Shown piece by piece: positions 1 to 5,366 of a DNA stretch of 6,180 nucleotides. Positions within the stretch are counted from its first letter, which is position 1. Each line of letters starts with the position of its first letter. Below the pieces are notes generated by a model, which was not told where the DNA came from, searched no databases, and was given only the letters and a program-made list of their open reading frames with translations. The DNA is from Parachlamydiaceae bacterium (lineage in GTDB: Bacteria > Chlamydiota > Chlamydiia > Chlamydiales > Parachlamydiaceae). The DNA lies in contig PLSG01000265.1 in assembly GCA_003164155.1 (NCBI GenBank), positions 1 through 6,180 on the forward strand, read 5' to 3'. The position numbers were made by a program, and so were the translations under genes.

Positions 1-2
1 TT

Positions 3-35
3 CCGCACGCTGAAGGCGTGCTGTATGGTGAATAA
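3..35 (+). other. possible 3' tail of an upstream gene
   Basis: Frame 3 runs open from the window edge and reads PHAEGVLYGE before a TAA stop at 33-35, which looks like a plausible protein C-terminus. Frame 1 is also open, to a TGA at 52-54. Ten codons are too few to choose between the frames or to name a product. A perfect 6-bp inverted repeat (GCACGC 5-10, GCGTGC 16-21) lies inside this piece. Confidence 0.2.
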
Positions 36-71
36 AACCGCGACCTTAGCATGACAAAAGACGAGGAAGCT

Positions 72-86
72 TTTGGCGCGGCCAAA
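72..86. repeat. short stem-loop upstream of the methyltransferase gene
   Basis: TTTGGC (72-77) and GCCAAA (81-86) form a perfect 6-bp stem with a GCG loop. There is no T-run after it on the plus strand, so it is not a standard intrinsic terminator. It sits between the possible tail of the upstream gene and the promoter-like site at 102. Confidence 0.35.
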
Positions 87-101
87 TCCGCAAATTCTAT
101 C

Positions 102-130
102 TTGACAGTGTACTAGTATGTGAACCAATT
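102..130 (+). promoter_or_regulatory. weak candidate promoter for the methyltransferase gene
   Basis: A perfect consensus -35 hexamer TTGACA lies at 102-107. No good -10 box follows at the usual distance: a 16-bp spacer gives ACCAAT and a 17-bp spacer gives CCAATT, both poor. The -35 match may be fortuitous, or the promoter may depend on an activator. It is the only promoter-like signal between the window edge and the gene. Confidence 0.25.
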
Positions 131-137
131 TTAAGAA

Positions 138-143
138 AAGGAG
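138..143 (+). promoter_or_regulatory. ribosome binding site that favours the second ATG
   Basis: AAGGAG at 138-143 is a strong Shine-Dalgarno sequence. It lies only 3 nt before the ATG at 147 but 9 nt before the in-frame ATG at 153. Normal spacing favours 153 as the real start. Confidence 0.65.
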
Positions 144-152
144 AAAATGGAA

Positions 153-1325
153 ATGTTAGAGTATCGACGCAAACGCATTTTGTTTTTTTTGCTGGCGTTT
201 TTAGCTTTGGTGTATCTCAAAACAGATGGATACGGTTATGACTATTTGATGGACTATTTTAGACGTTCCGAGAATCTTTTGGCGGTTCCAGCGCAAAGCC
301 AAGGGACGGTGGAAGATGATCTAGAGATTGTCCAACGCATTGTAGCCGCCTACCAATCTGTGGCAAGTAGGCAAGAAAATCGCGGGAATTCCATATGGCA
401 AGTCATATTTGATCATAGTCATAAGGACATCCACGATGTTTTTTTGCAGGGAAAAGTAAATGAAGCCGCAAATATTTTGCGAAATCCAGCTTCTACAAAT
501 CTGCTTTATGGCTTTGATAATCTGGCGGTTCCGATTTTACCACATTACACAACCTATCCCGTGCAGGAAAAATACGCCAAAATTTGCCTCGACAGATTAG
601 TCAGATGCGCTGAGGCCATGGGAGCGATCAGGCTCGAGAATCCTGAAGCCTATTATTCTCAATCTACTCCCTATTGGAAAGCCGATGATATTTTGCTTAA
701 AATCTATACCCTGCTCGGAAAATCTCTTCCCTTCCCCAATCCTTTTCCCCTCGAACATGGTGTTGCCTCCTCCGATGGCATCATCTCCTATCGCGTTCCC
801 CAAGCTATTTATCAAGCGTGGCGTATAAAAAAGCTGCTGAAGGGCATTCAAAACCCGCGCGTGCTCGAAATTGGGGCAGGCTTAGGCCGCACAGCTCTTT
901 ATGCACGTCATTTAGGCATCGAGAATTATACCATTGTGGATTTACCCTTTACTGCGCTTGCATCGGGATATTTCCTTGCGCGCACTTTGGGCGGAGAAAA
1001 CGTGCTCTTATCCGGAGAAGTTGCCTTAGATGCATCTAGACGCATAAAATTTCTTACCCCCCACGAATTTCTTGCAGACAATACTTCCTATGATCTCATT
1101 ATAAACGCAGATGGGTTTACTGAAATGGATCCTGACGCAGCTATAAGCTACTGGAAGAAAATTAAGCGCTGCGCTTCTTTGTTTTTGTCGATTAATCATG
1201 AAGTAAATCCGTTTACGGTTAAAGAAGTGATTGATACCAGTTCACGCGTAGATACTGTAGAACGGACGCCTTATTGGATGCGTACCGGGTATGTAGAAGA
1301 AGTCGTGCGCTTTAAACCAAAATAG
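153..1325 (+). CDS. membrane-anchored SAM-dependent methyltransferase, putative sugar O-methyltransferase
   Basis: Predicted 390-residue protein that transfers a methyl group from S-adenosylmethionine to an unknown acceptor. Residues 5-8 (RRKR) precede one hydrophobic stretch at about 9-22, so the protein probably sits in the inner membrane or is an uncleaved export substrate. The first 200 or so residues match no domain I recognise. The C-terminal part is a class I Rossmann methyltransferase: motif I VLEIGAGLGR (about 237-246), the acidic residue after strand 2 in IVDLP (D263) and a motif-IV-like YDLIINADGFTEM (about 313-325). Its overall shape, a long N-terminal region followed by an EIGAG-type domain with an IVDLP motif, resembles proteins annotated as putative sugar O-methyltransferases. 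That is family-level recall, and the sugar acceptor is inferred. An ATG at 147 would add two residues, but ribosome-site spacing favours 153. The neighbouring glycosyltransferase genes agree with a glycan role. The methyltransferase call is firm; the substrate is not. Confidence 0.85.
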   Translation: MLEYRRKRILFFLLAFLALVYLKTDGYGYDYLMDYFRRSENLLAVPAQSQGTVEDDLEIVQRIVAAYQSVASRQENRGNSIWQVIFDHSHKDIHDVFLQGKVNEAANILRNPASTNLLYGFDNLAVPILPHYTTYPVQEKYAKICLDRLVRCAEAMGAIRLENPEAYYSQSTPYWKADDILLKIYTLLGKSLPFPNPFPLEHGVASSDGIISYRVPQAIYQAWRIKKLLKGIQNPRVLEIGAGLGRTALYARHLGIENYTIVDLPFTALASGYFLARTLGGENVLLSGEVALDASRRIKFLTPHEFLADNTSYDLIINADGFTEMDPDAAISYWKKIKRCASLFLSINHEVNPFTVKEVIDTSSRVDTVERTPYWMRTGYVEEVVRFKPK

Positions 1326-1328
1326 GGC

Positions 1329-1346
1329 AATGCCTTTTTTGGCATT
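1329..1346 (+). terminator. weak hairpin just after the methyltransferase gene
   Basis: AATGCC (1329-1334) pairs with GGCATT (1341-1346) around a six-T loop, four bases after the stop codon. The T-run is in the loop rather than after the stem, so termination would be inefficient if it occurs at all. The larger palindrome downstream may do this job instead. Confidence 0.25.
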
Positions 1347-1354
1347 ATTCACCT

Positions 1355-1481
1355 TTTCGGTCAAAATTTCGGCTACTGTCACCGTTTCTTCTATCCTTCC
1401 CATCTTTTCCTATCCTACCTATCCTGTAAAATTTTCAGGATGGGTAGGATAGAAGAAACGGTGACTACTCATTGACCGGAA
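1355..1481. repeat. 127-bp composite palindrome between convergent genes
   Basis: Three nested inverted repeats share one axis. The outer arms 1355-1364 and 1472-1481 pair over 10 bp with one G-T wobble. The middle arms 1378-1397 and 1446-1465 are perfect reverse complements over 20 bp. The inner arms 1410-1426 and 1436-1452 pair over 17 bp with one wobble, around a TAAAATTTT loop. The middle and inner stems compete for 1446-1452; both fit if the left arm bulges out 1391-1409. CTATCCT occurs at 1391, 1410 and 1419 and, inverted, at 1446-1452, so the left arm appears to carry an extra copy of the unit. It lies between the stops of two converging genes and could act as a bidirectional terminator or RNA 3'-end stabiliser. 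No T-run follows on either strand, so a repetitive palindromic element is equally possible. Confidence 0.75.
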
Positions 1482-1500
1482 CTTTGGCACAGCTAAAAAA

Positions 1501-2388
1501 CTAAAAATCACCCGCTCTCTGGGATATACTAAATTGCAAAATGGAATCATCAAAAATCAGATTTAGGGCTTCATATCTCTCCCTGCAGGTTTTAATGTCT
1601 GCCCCCCAATTTATATAACGAGGAATCTTGACTTCGCGATAGTATTTTTCATCGCGCGTCCAGTAGTGGTTAAACCGGATTTTCGAGACATCTACGTGCA
1701 ATTCCTTGACTTTTTCGATGGTAGTCAACTGGTCTGTGGCCACTGCGGTTTTATTGGGCAAAACCCGCGTATATGTGGGCAGCGGTACAGCATAATGCAG
1801 GGATACAATAGAGCACCTCTCAGGTCTACAAAAGCTTTTCCCAAACTTATTTAGCCAGAATTGCTCTTCAGCTCTATAAAGCAAACACTCGATTAATTTT
1901 TTGTCCTTGGGGAGCTCTTCTATAAACGAGGTCCCATAGTATTGCGCAAAGAAATAAACAGAGCCTATGTGTGCATTTTCATAGTCTTTCAAAAATTCAA
2001 TCAAATTTTCCTTGATCAGCGGGAAGACAAACTCATCGCTATCAATAGTTAACAGCCACTTAGTCTTGAATTGGCAATAATTTTTTATAGATGTATAGGT
2101 CTTTTCCTGCAGATCATTAAATGACTGATCCGGATTTTCCTCTACGTGAAATAGCTCTACTTCTTGCTCGTCTATATAGGGCTGTAAAACATGTAAATAA
2201 TTGTCGGTGCTCAAATGGTTGGCTAGATAAAAGTGTTCGACACCCATTTTCTTATGAAAATCTATCCATTCTTTCAGATAAGGAGCTTCGTTTTGAAAAA
2301 TAGCACATAGGCAAAGTTCATATTGATAAGCATTAGCATGCACATATGAAAAGATGAAAAATAAAATAGACACAAGCCAATAAAGCAT
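1501..2388 (-). CDS. exported family 92-like glycosyltransferase
   Basis: A 295-residue protein predicted to transfer a sugar from a nucleotide-sugar donor to a glycan acceptor. Residues 1-20 look like a signal peptide: a hydrophobic core LVSILFFIFSYV and an ANA cleavage site near residue 20, though without the usual positive charges at the start. The catalytic domain shows the GT92 (DUF23) pattern in order: FQNEAPYLKEWIDFHKKMGV (31-50) with HFYL following, the metal-binding acidic motif DSDEF (116-120), KSFCRPE (184-190) and the late motif NHYWTRDEKYY (240-250). The length is normal for a bacterial member. The ATG at 2388 has only a weak purine-rich AAGAGAAAG before it. The gene converges with the methyltransferase gene across a palindrome and diverges from the next glycosyltransferase-like gene. 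Export is odd because nucleotide sugars are normally cytosolic; the N-terminus may instead be a membrane anchor. Family assignment is by motif; donor and acceptor are unknown. Confidence 0.87.
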   Translation of the reverse strand: MLYWLVSILFFIFSYVHANAYQYELCLCAIFQNEAPYLKEWIDFHKKMGVEHFYLANHLSTDNYLHVLQPYIDEQEVELFHVEENPDQSFNDLQEKTYTSIKNYCQFKTKWLLTIDSDEFVFPLIKENLIEFLKDYENAHIGSVYFFAQYYGTSFIEELPKDKKLIECLLYRAEEQFWLNKFGKSFCRPERCSIVSLHYAVPLPTYTRVLPNKTAVATDQLTTIEKVKELHVDVSKIRFNHYWTRDEKYYREVKIPRYINWGADIKTCRERYEALNLIFDDSILQFSISQRAGDF

Positions 2389-2599
2389 GCTTTCTCTTTG
2401 GTATAGGGTTCAGATCCGCCTGAGGAACTTTGAAATGCCCCGAAGATGGGTCTCAAATCTATAAGTAGATTAGCAGCCACAGGCTTATAAGAAAAGAATT
2501 CTCTTACATGCGCTATTGGCGTTTATCCCTCATGGCGCTTGATTTCTCGATAGCTCTTAGCTACAATCACGATCGGTCAATAATAGATCAAACTCTTAA
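2389..2599. other. 211-bp divergent intergenic region
   Basis: This gap separates the start of the minus-strand glycosyltransferase gene from the plus-strand glycosyltransferase-like gene. It holds a perfect 6-bp stem AATCTA/TAGATT (2456-2461 and 2466-2471, loop TAAG), a small AGCC/GGCT stem (2475-2485) and the plus-strand promoter at 2539-2567. I found no convincing minus-strand promoter with correct spacing. No tRNA or small gene was supported. Confidence 0.5.
2539..2567 (+). promoter_or_regulatory. sigma70-type promoter for the glycosyltransferase-like gene
   Basis: TTGATT (2539-2544, 4 of 6 consensus) and TACAAT (2562-2567, 5 of 6) are separated by exactly 17 bp. Transcription would begin near 2574, leaving a leader of about 25-40 nt. 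The inverted repeat TAGCT-CTT-AGCTA (2551-2563) spans the spacer and the first bases of the -10 box, where a repressor could bind. Confidence 0.55.
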
Positions 2600-2603
2600 A
2601 TGC

Positions 2604-2607
2604 AAGG
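2604..2607 (+). promoter_or_regulatory. ribosome binding site that favours an internal ATG
   Basis: AAGG at 2604-2607 lies 7 nt before the ATG at 2615. The upstream in-frame ATG at 2600 has no Shine-Dalgarno-like sequence before it. Confidence 0.5.
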
Positions 2608-2614
2608 CTGGATT

Positions 2615-3502
2615 ATGCAGGTTAGTTTTGGTAAATTTGTGGAATTTATGCTTCTTAGTTTCATTCTTATGATGCCTATTGCTCTGAAAGGAATGGAGAG
2701 GGTAAATAATCTACAAGATATTTACCAATCCCATTGCCTTAATCCTTCGGATATCAATGATGATACCAACTGTGTGGGATGGGAGGGAGGCGATGACGTA
2801 TATTTGGAAGATTATTCTGCATACTCAGCTAAGCGGCAAAACCCTGAGATTCATGTCTTTATACACGTGTGCACGCTAAATCATTGGCAGGCCATCTTGG
2901 AAAGGCAGCTTATGCGTCTCAAAAGCTCTGGCTTATACGATGCGTGTACTTCGATTTCGCTGGGCGTCTTGGGAAAAGGTGACGTCGCGCCCTATAAAAA
3001 CATTTATCCCAAACTGCAAATCTTATTTCAAAACCCCGACACAGCCCTATATGAGCGCCCTACTCTCTTGAAGCTGCACGAGCTTTCTGTATCTAATCCG
3101 GCTCATGCCACGGTCCTTTATCTCCACACCAAAGGCATTACCCGCGGGGCTAACTCTGAGTATATTGCAGATTGGGTTAATCTCATGGAATATTTCGTTA
3201 TCGATCGCTGGAAAGACTGTATTTTAGCGCTACAAGAGCACGATGTATGCGGCGTAAACTGGCGAAACGTGCCTTTATTGCATTTCAGTGGCAATTTCTG
3301 GTGGGCTACGACACGCTATGCCGCAACCTTGCCAGCCTTTATCTCTGCAGGATATTACGATCCTGAAATGTGGATAGGCCTCAATTTCCCAAATTGCAAG
3401 TGCTTTCATGAGTCGGGGGTCGACCACTATTATCATCTTTATCCTGAGTCTAAGTATGTGCTCTTGGGAAATCACGCCTTAGAAGGGTGTAGCGCTCAGT
3501 AG
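2615..3502 (+). CDS. exported or membrane-anchored glycosyltransferase-like protein of an uncharacterised family
   Basis: A 295-residue protein. A hydrophobic segment at about residues 11-24 (FMLLSFILMMPIAL) makes it a signal-peptide or type II anchored protein. The body has these signatures: IHVFIHVC (about 79-86), SGLYD (105-109), LHTKG (170-174), VNWR (214-217), HFSGNFWW (223-230), PEMWIG (250-255) and GVDHYYHLYP late in the chain. I recall this combination from a scattered family mostly annotated as hypothetical or glycosyltransferase-like; no characterised member comes to mind. The SGNFWW block followed by an acidic E-x-W motif suggests a GT-A-like sugar transferase, but this is inference, and no clear DXD is visible apart from acidic residues outside these blocks. 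The ATG at 2600 would add five residues but lacks a ribosome site. It has its own promoter and diverges from the family 92-like gene, so the two could share a glycan pathway. The stop lies 8 bp from that of the converging SDR gene. Confidence 0.8.
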   Translation: MQVSFGKFVEFMLLSFILMMPIALKGMERVNNLQDIYQSHCLNPSDINDDTNCVGWEGGDDVYLEDYSAYSAKRQNPEIHVFIHVCTLNHWQAILERQLMRLKSSGLYDACTSISLGVLGKGDVAPYKNIYPKLQILFQNPDTALYERPTLLKLHELSVSNPAHATVLYLHTKGITRGANSEYIADWVNLMEYFVIDRWKDCILALQEHDVCGVNWRNVPLLHFSGNFWWATTRYAATLPAFISAGYYDPEMWIGLNFPNCKCFHESGVDHYYHLYPESKYVLLGNHALEGCSAQ

Positions 3503-3510
3503 GCTATGTC

Positions 3511-4305
3511 TTATACCATCCGTCCTCCATCGATTCTGTAGTTGGCTCCGGTGATGAAATCGGCGCAGGGACTTGCCAAAAATGCAACTAAGTTGCCCAC
3601 TTCTTCAGGTGTGCCAAAACGCTTCACCAGATTGGGCAGCATTTCTTGTATAGCTTTTTTTTCAATCTCTTGCCAATTGGTTCCCCAGTTTTTTTCTAAA
3701 GCTATTTCTTGAAATAGCTCTCTTGTACCAGCAGTGGTGATGGGACCGGGTGATACGGTATTGACTGTGATGCCCGTACCTGCAAGGTCTTTGGCTAAGC
3801 TCGATGTTATATTGATGTTGGCTGCCTTTGTGGCTCCATATGCTGGTGAGAGGGGAGAGGCGCTAATGCCGGCCACGCTGGCGATTTGGATGATGCGTCC
3901 CCAACCCAAGGTCTGCATTTGGGGAAGGAAAGCCTGAATCATGCGCACCATGCTGACTACATTGACATTGAGCAAATCGAGCCAATCTTGAGGGCTGCTT
4001 TGCAGCCATCCCTGGTTGGGAAATGCGCCTGCATTGTTGATTAAGATGTCCACATGTTGAAGTTCTTGCAGCGTTTTTGCGGCAATGCCTTTTGCTTCGC
4101 CGTCATGGGTTAGATCCCCTTCTACATAATGCGCAATCCCGCCCTGTGCGGTGATTTCGCGAACTACGCGTTGTAGTTCTGTCTTTTTTCTTCCTTGAAC
4201 CATGACATGTACGCCTTCTCTGGCTAGGCATTTTGCTATTCCCTCGCCAATCCCACTGCTGCTGCCTGTGACTAATGCTGTTTTGCCTTTAAGATTGAGA
4301 TCCAT
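3511..4305 (-). CDS. short-chain dehydrogenase/reductase, FabG-like
   Basis: A 264-residue cytosolic oxidoreductase of the classical SDR family, which interconverts alcohols and ketones with NAD(P)(H). The Rossmann motif TGSSSGIG is at 13-20, with R39 after strand 2, which usually favours NADP(H). NNAG is at 90-93. The catalytic tetrad is complete: N115, S143, Y156 and K160 in YGATK. The SPG turn (185-187) and the C-terminal RIDGG (257-261) are typical. A longer insert at about 195-225 forms the substrate lid and differs from the neighbouring SDR. The ATG at 4305 has GAGG 9 nt upstream. The gene diverges from a second SDR whose serine, tyrosine and lysine fall at the same residue numbers, so the two are paralogues within the superfamily. 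The family is certain. The substrate is not: 3-oxoacyl-ACP reductase, sugar dehydrogenase and steroid-type activities all look similar at this level. Confidence 0.93.
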   Translation of the reverse strand: MDLNLKGKTALVTGSSSGIGEGIAKCLAREGVHVMVQGRKKTELQRVVREITAQGGIAHYVEGDLTHDGEAKGIAAKTLQELQHVDILINNAGAFPNQGWLQSSPQDWLDLLNVNVVSMVRMIQAFLPQMQTLGWGRIIQIASVAGISASPLSPAYGATKAANINITSSLAKDLAGTGITVNTVSPGPITTAGTRELFQEIALEKNWGTNWQEIEKKAIQEMLPNLVKRFGTPEEVGNLVAFLASPCADFITGANYRIDGGRMV

Positions 4306-4337
4306 AAAATTTTACCTCGCATTTATTGTAAAGGAAC

Positions 4338-4353
4338 GAGAATTCATATTCTC
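4338..4353. repeat. operator-like palindrome in the leader of the minus-strand SDR gene
   Basis: GAGAAT (4338-4343) and ATTCTC (4348-4353) are perfect reverse complements around TCAT. The site lies between the candidate -10 region and the ribosome site of the minus-strand SDR gene, a usual place for repressor binding. It could also form a small RNA hairpin. Confidence 0.4.
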
Positions 4354-4406
4354 ATTTTTAAGTTTTATATAAATAAAATTTCATTTTTGCGCAATATTAG
4401 TTAACT

Positions 4407-4444
4407 GGTCAGATCTCCCACGGTTCCTTCGAAGAGATCTGACC
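4407..4444. repeat. 11-bp inverted repeat upstream of the plus-strand SDR gene
   Basis: GGTCAGATCTC (4407-4417) and GAGATCTGACC (4434-4444) are perfect reverse complements with a 16-bp spacer that itself ends in most of the palindrome CTTCGAAG. The right arm ends 12 bp before the -10 box at 4457 and so covers the -35 position. Binding there could either activate or block transcription. It is not followed by a T-run, so it is unlikely to be a terminator. Confidence 0.6.
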
Positions 4445-4514
4445 CGCTCTCTGGTATACAATAAGAGACTTGATATTATGCTTTGCGTGTTGTAAGTTTG
4501 AATTTTAATTGCCC

Positions 4515-4520
4515 AAGGAG
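4515..4520 (+). promoter_or_regulatory. ribosome binding site that sets the SDR start at 4525
   Basis: AAGGAG lies just upstream of the ATG at 4525. The frame stays open upstream to a TTG at 4483, but the 14 extra residues (RVVSLNFNCPRRD region) precede the usual SDR N-terminus and lack a ribosome site. Confidence 0.75.
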
Positions 4521-4524
4521 AGAT

Positions 4525-5277
4525 ATGTCTCAAAAATTGAAAGACAGAGTGGCTGTAGTCACAGGCTCCTCAAAAGGGATTGGAGCTTCAATTGCCAAAC
4601 TCATGGCTGAAGAGGGAGCTGCCGTGGTAGTCAATTATGCCACCAGTAAAAAAGACGCGGAGCGAGTGGTAGATGAAATAGTACAAAAAGGGGGCAAAGC
4701 TATTGCGGTTCAAGCCAATGTGACTCAGCAAAGTGAAGTGCAGCACCTTTTTGCGGAAAGCAATCGAGCCTTTGGACAGCTAGACATTGTCATCAACAAT
4801 GCCGGAACGTACCATTTCGGCCCTTTAAAGTTTTTCACGAGCGAGACCTTTCATGAAATTTTTGATTTAAATGTATTGGGCCTAATTCTGGTTACCCAAG
4901 AGGCTGCCAAACTTTTTGGGCCCTCAGGAGGTAGCATCGTAAATATTGGCTCGATAATTAGCTCGTTGGCATTGCCAAATTCTGTCATTTACAGCGCCAG
5001 TAAATCAGCCGTCGATGCCGTTACAAGATGTTTGAGCAAGGAGCTGGGACCGCGCAAAATACGCGTCAATTCCGTCAATCCCGGTATGGTGGAGACTGAG
5101 GGCGCTAAAAGCGGCGGTTTGACGGGTGATGAATTTCGCAAAAAAATTGAAGCGCAAACGCCTCTTGGTCGCACGGGTCTGACGCAAGACATTGCTCCTG
5201 CGGTAGTATTTTTAGCTTCTGACGATGCGCGATGGATCACTGGAGAGACGCTTTTTATTGCTGGGGGGCTTCGATAA
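4525..5277 (+). CDS. short-chain dehydrogenase/reductase, 3-oxoacyl-ACP reductase or glucose-dehydrogenase-like
   Basis: A 250-residue cytosolic NAD(P)(H)-dependent oxidoreductase of the classical SDR family, at the usual family length. TGSSKGIG (13-20) binds the cofactor, NNAG is at 91-94, and the catalytic residues N116, S143, Y156 and K160 (YSASK) are all present. VNPGMVET (184-191) and the C-terminal ITGETLFIAGG (238-248) are standard. The VNYATS stretch after strand 2 is typical of members that use NADP(H). Its close resemblance is to the large SDR group annotated as 3-oxoacyl-ACP reductase or glucose 1-dehydrogenase; the true substrate cannot be read. An aldehyde dehydrogenase gene follows on the same strand after 89 bp with no terminator between, so the two are probably co-transcribed and may act on successive alcohol and aldehyde intermediates. 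The -35 region of its candidate promoter is covered by an inverted repeat, which suggests regulated expression. Confidence 0.93.
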   Translation: MSQKLKDRVAVVTGSSKGIGASIAKLMAEEGAAVVVNYATSKKDAERVVDEIVQKGGKAIAVQANVTQQSEVQHLFAESNRAFGQLDIVINNAGTYHFGPLKFFTSETFHEIFDLNVLGLILVTQEAAKLFGPSGGSIVNIGSIISSLALPNSVIYSASKSAVDAVTRCLSKELGPRKIRVNSVNPGMVETEGAKSGGLTGDEFRKKIEAQTPLGRTGLTQDIAPAVVFLASDDARWITGETLFIAGGLR

Positions 5278-5333
5278 TCCACGCTCAAGCTTATATTGTT
5301 ACATGTGTCGTATACATGGACCTGTAAGGCAGA

Positions 5334-5352
5334 TATGCTGAGATCTAGCATA
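5334..5352 (+). repeat. stem-loop touching the aldehyde dehydrogenase ribosome site
   Basis: TATGCT (5334-5339) pairs with AGCATA (5347-5352) over 6 bp around GAGATCT. The 3' arm ends at the first base of the Shine-Dalgarno AAGGAAGG (5352-5359). The stem is short and AT-rich, so any effect on translation would be modest. Confidence 0.35.
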
Positions 5353-5366
5353 AGGAAGGTATTAAA

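Larger units (their letters stand above)
4306..4524. promoter_or_regulatory. divergent regulatory region between two SDR genes
   Basis: A 219-bp AT-rich gap from which both SDR genes are transcribed outward. For the minus-strand gene a weak promoter can be drawn: TTGCGC (reverse of 4387-4392) with TATATA about 17 bp downstream. For the plus-strand gene, TACAAT at 4457-4462 is a good -10 box with no recognisable -35, and its upstream side is covered by the inverted repeat 4407-4444. The arrangement would suit a shared regulator, but no regulator gene is in the window. Confidence 0.4.

Noticed and set aside
6..52. Start of a minus-strand gene at the left edge (ATG at 52-50)
   Set aside because: Only 17 codons are visible, with no motif and no clear ribosome site, so it cannot be supported.
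1355..1481. Integron attC site as an explanation of the palindrome
   Set aside because: The ends do not show the GTTRRRY/RYYYAAC core sites, no integrase gene is present, and the flanking genes converge instead of forming cassettes.
2274..2480. Minus-strand 68-codon reading frame overlapping the start of the family 92-like gene
   Set aside because: It overlaps the signal peptide coding region in another frame, has no ribosome site and shows no protein-like motif. Treated as a shadow of the real gene and its leader.
2401..2490. Possible tRNA, prompted by GGGTTCAGATCC resembling a T-arm
   Set aside because: The bases flanking TTCAGAT do not form a proper 5-bp stem, and no matching acceptor, D or anticodon arms can be drawn around it.
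3503..3510. Shared terminator between the converging third and fourth genes
   Set aside because: Only 8 bp separate the stop codons, and no hairpin with a T-run is visible there; any terminator would have to lie within the coding regions.
4483..4524. N-terminal extension of the second SDR from a TTG codon
   Set aside because: The TTG start has no Shine-Dalgarno, the extra residues are not SDR-like, and the ATG at 4525 has AAGGAG directly upstream.
4989..5351. Minus-strand 120-codon reading frame antisense to the second SDR gene
   Set aside because: It lies mostly inside a gene with a complete SDR motif set on the other strand, and its translation has no recognisable domain.
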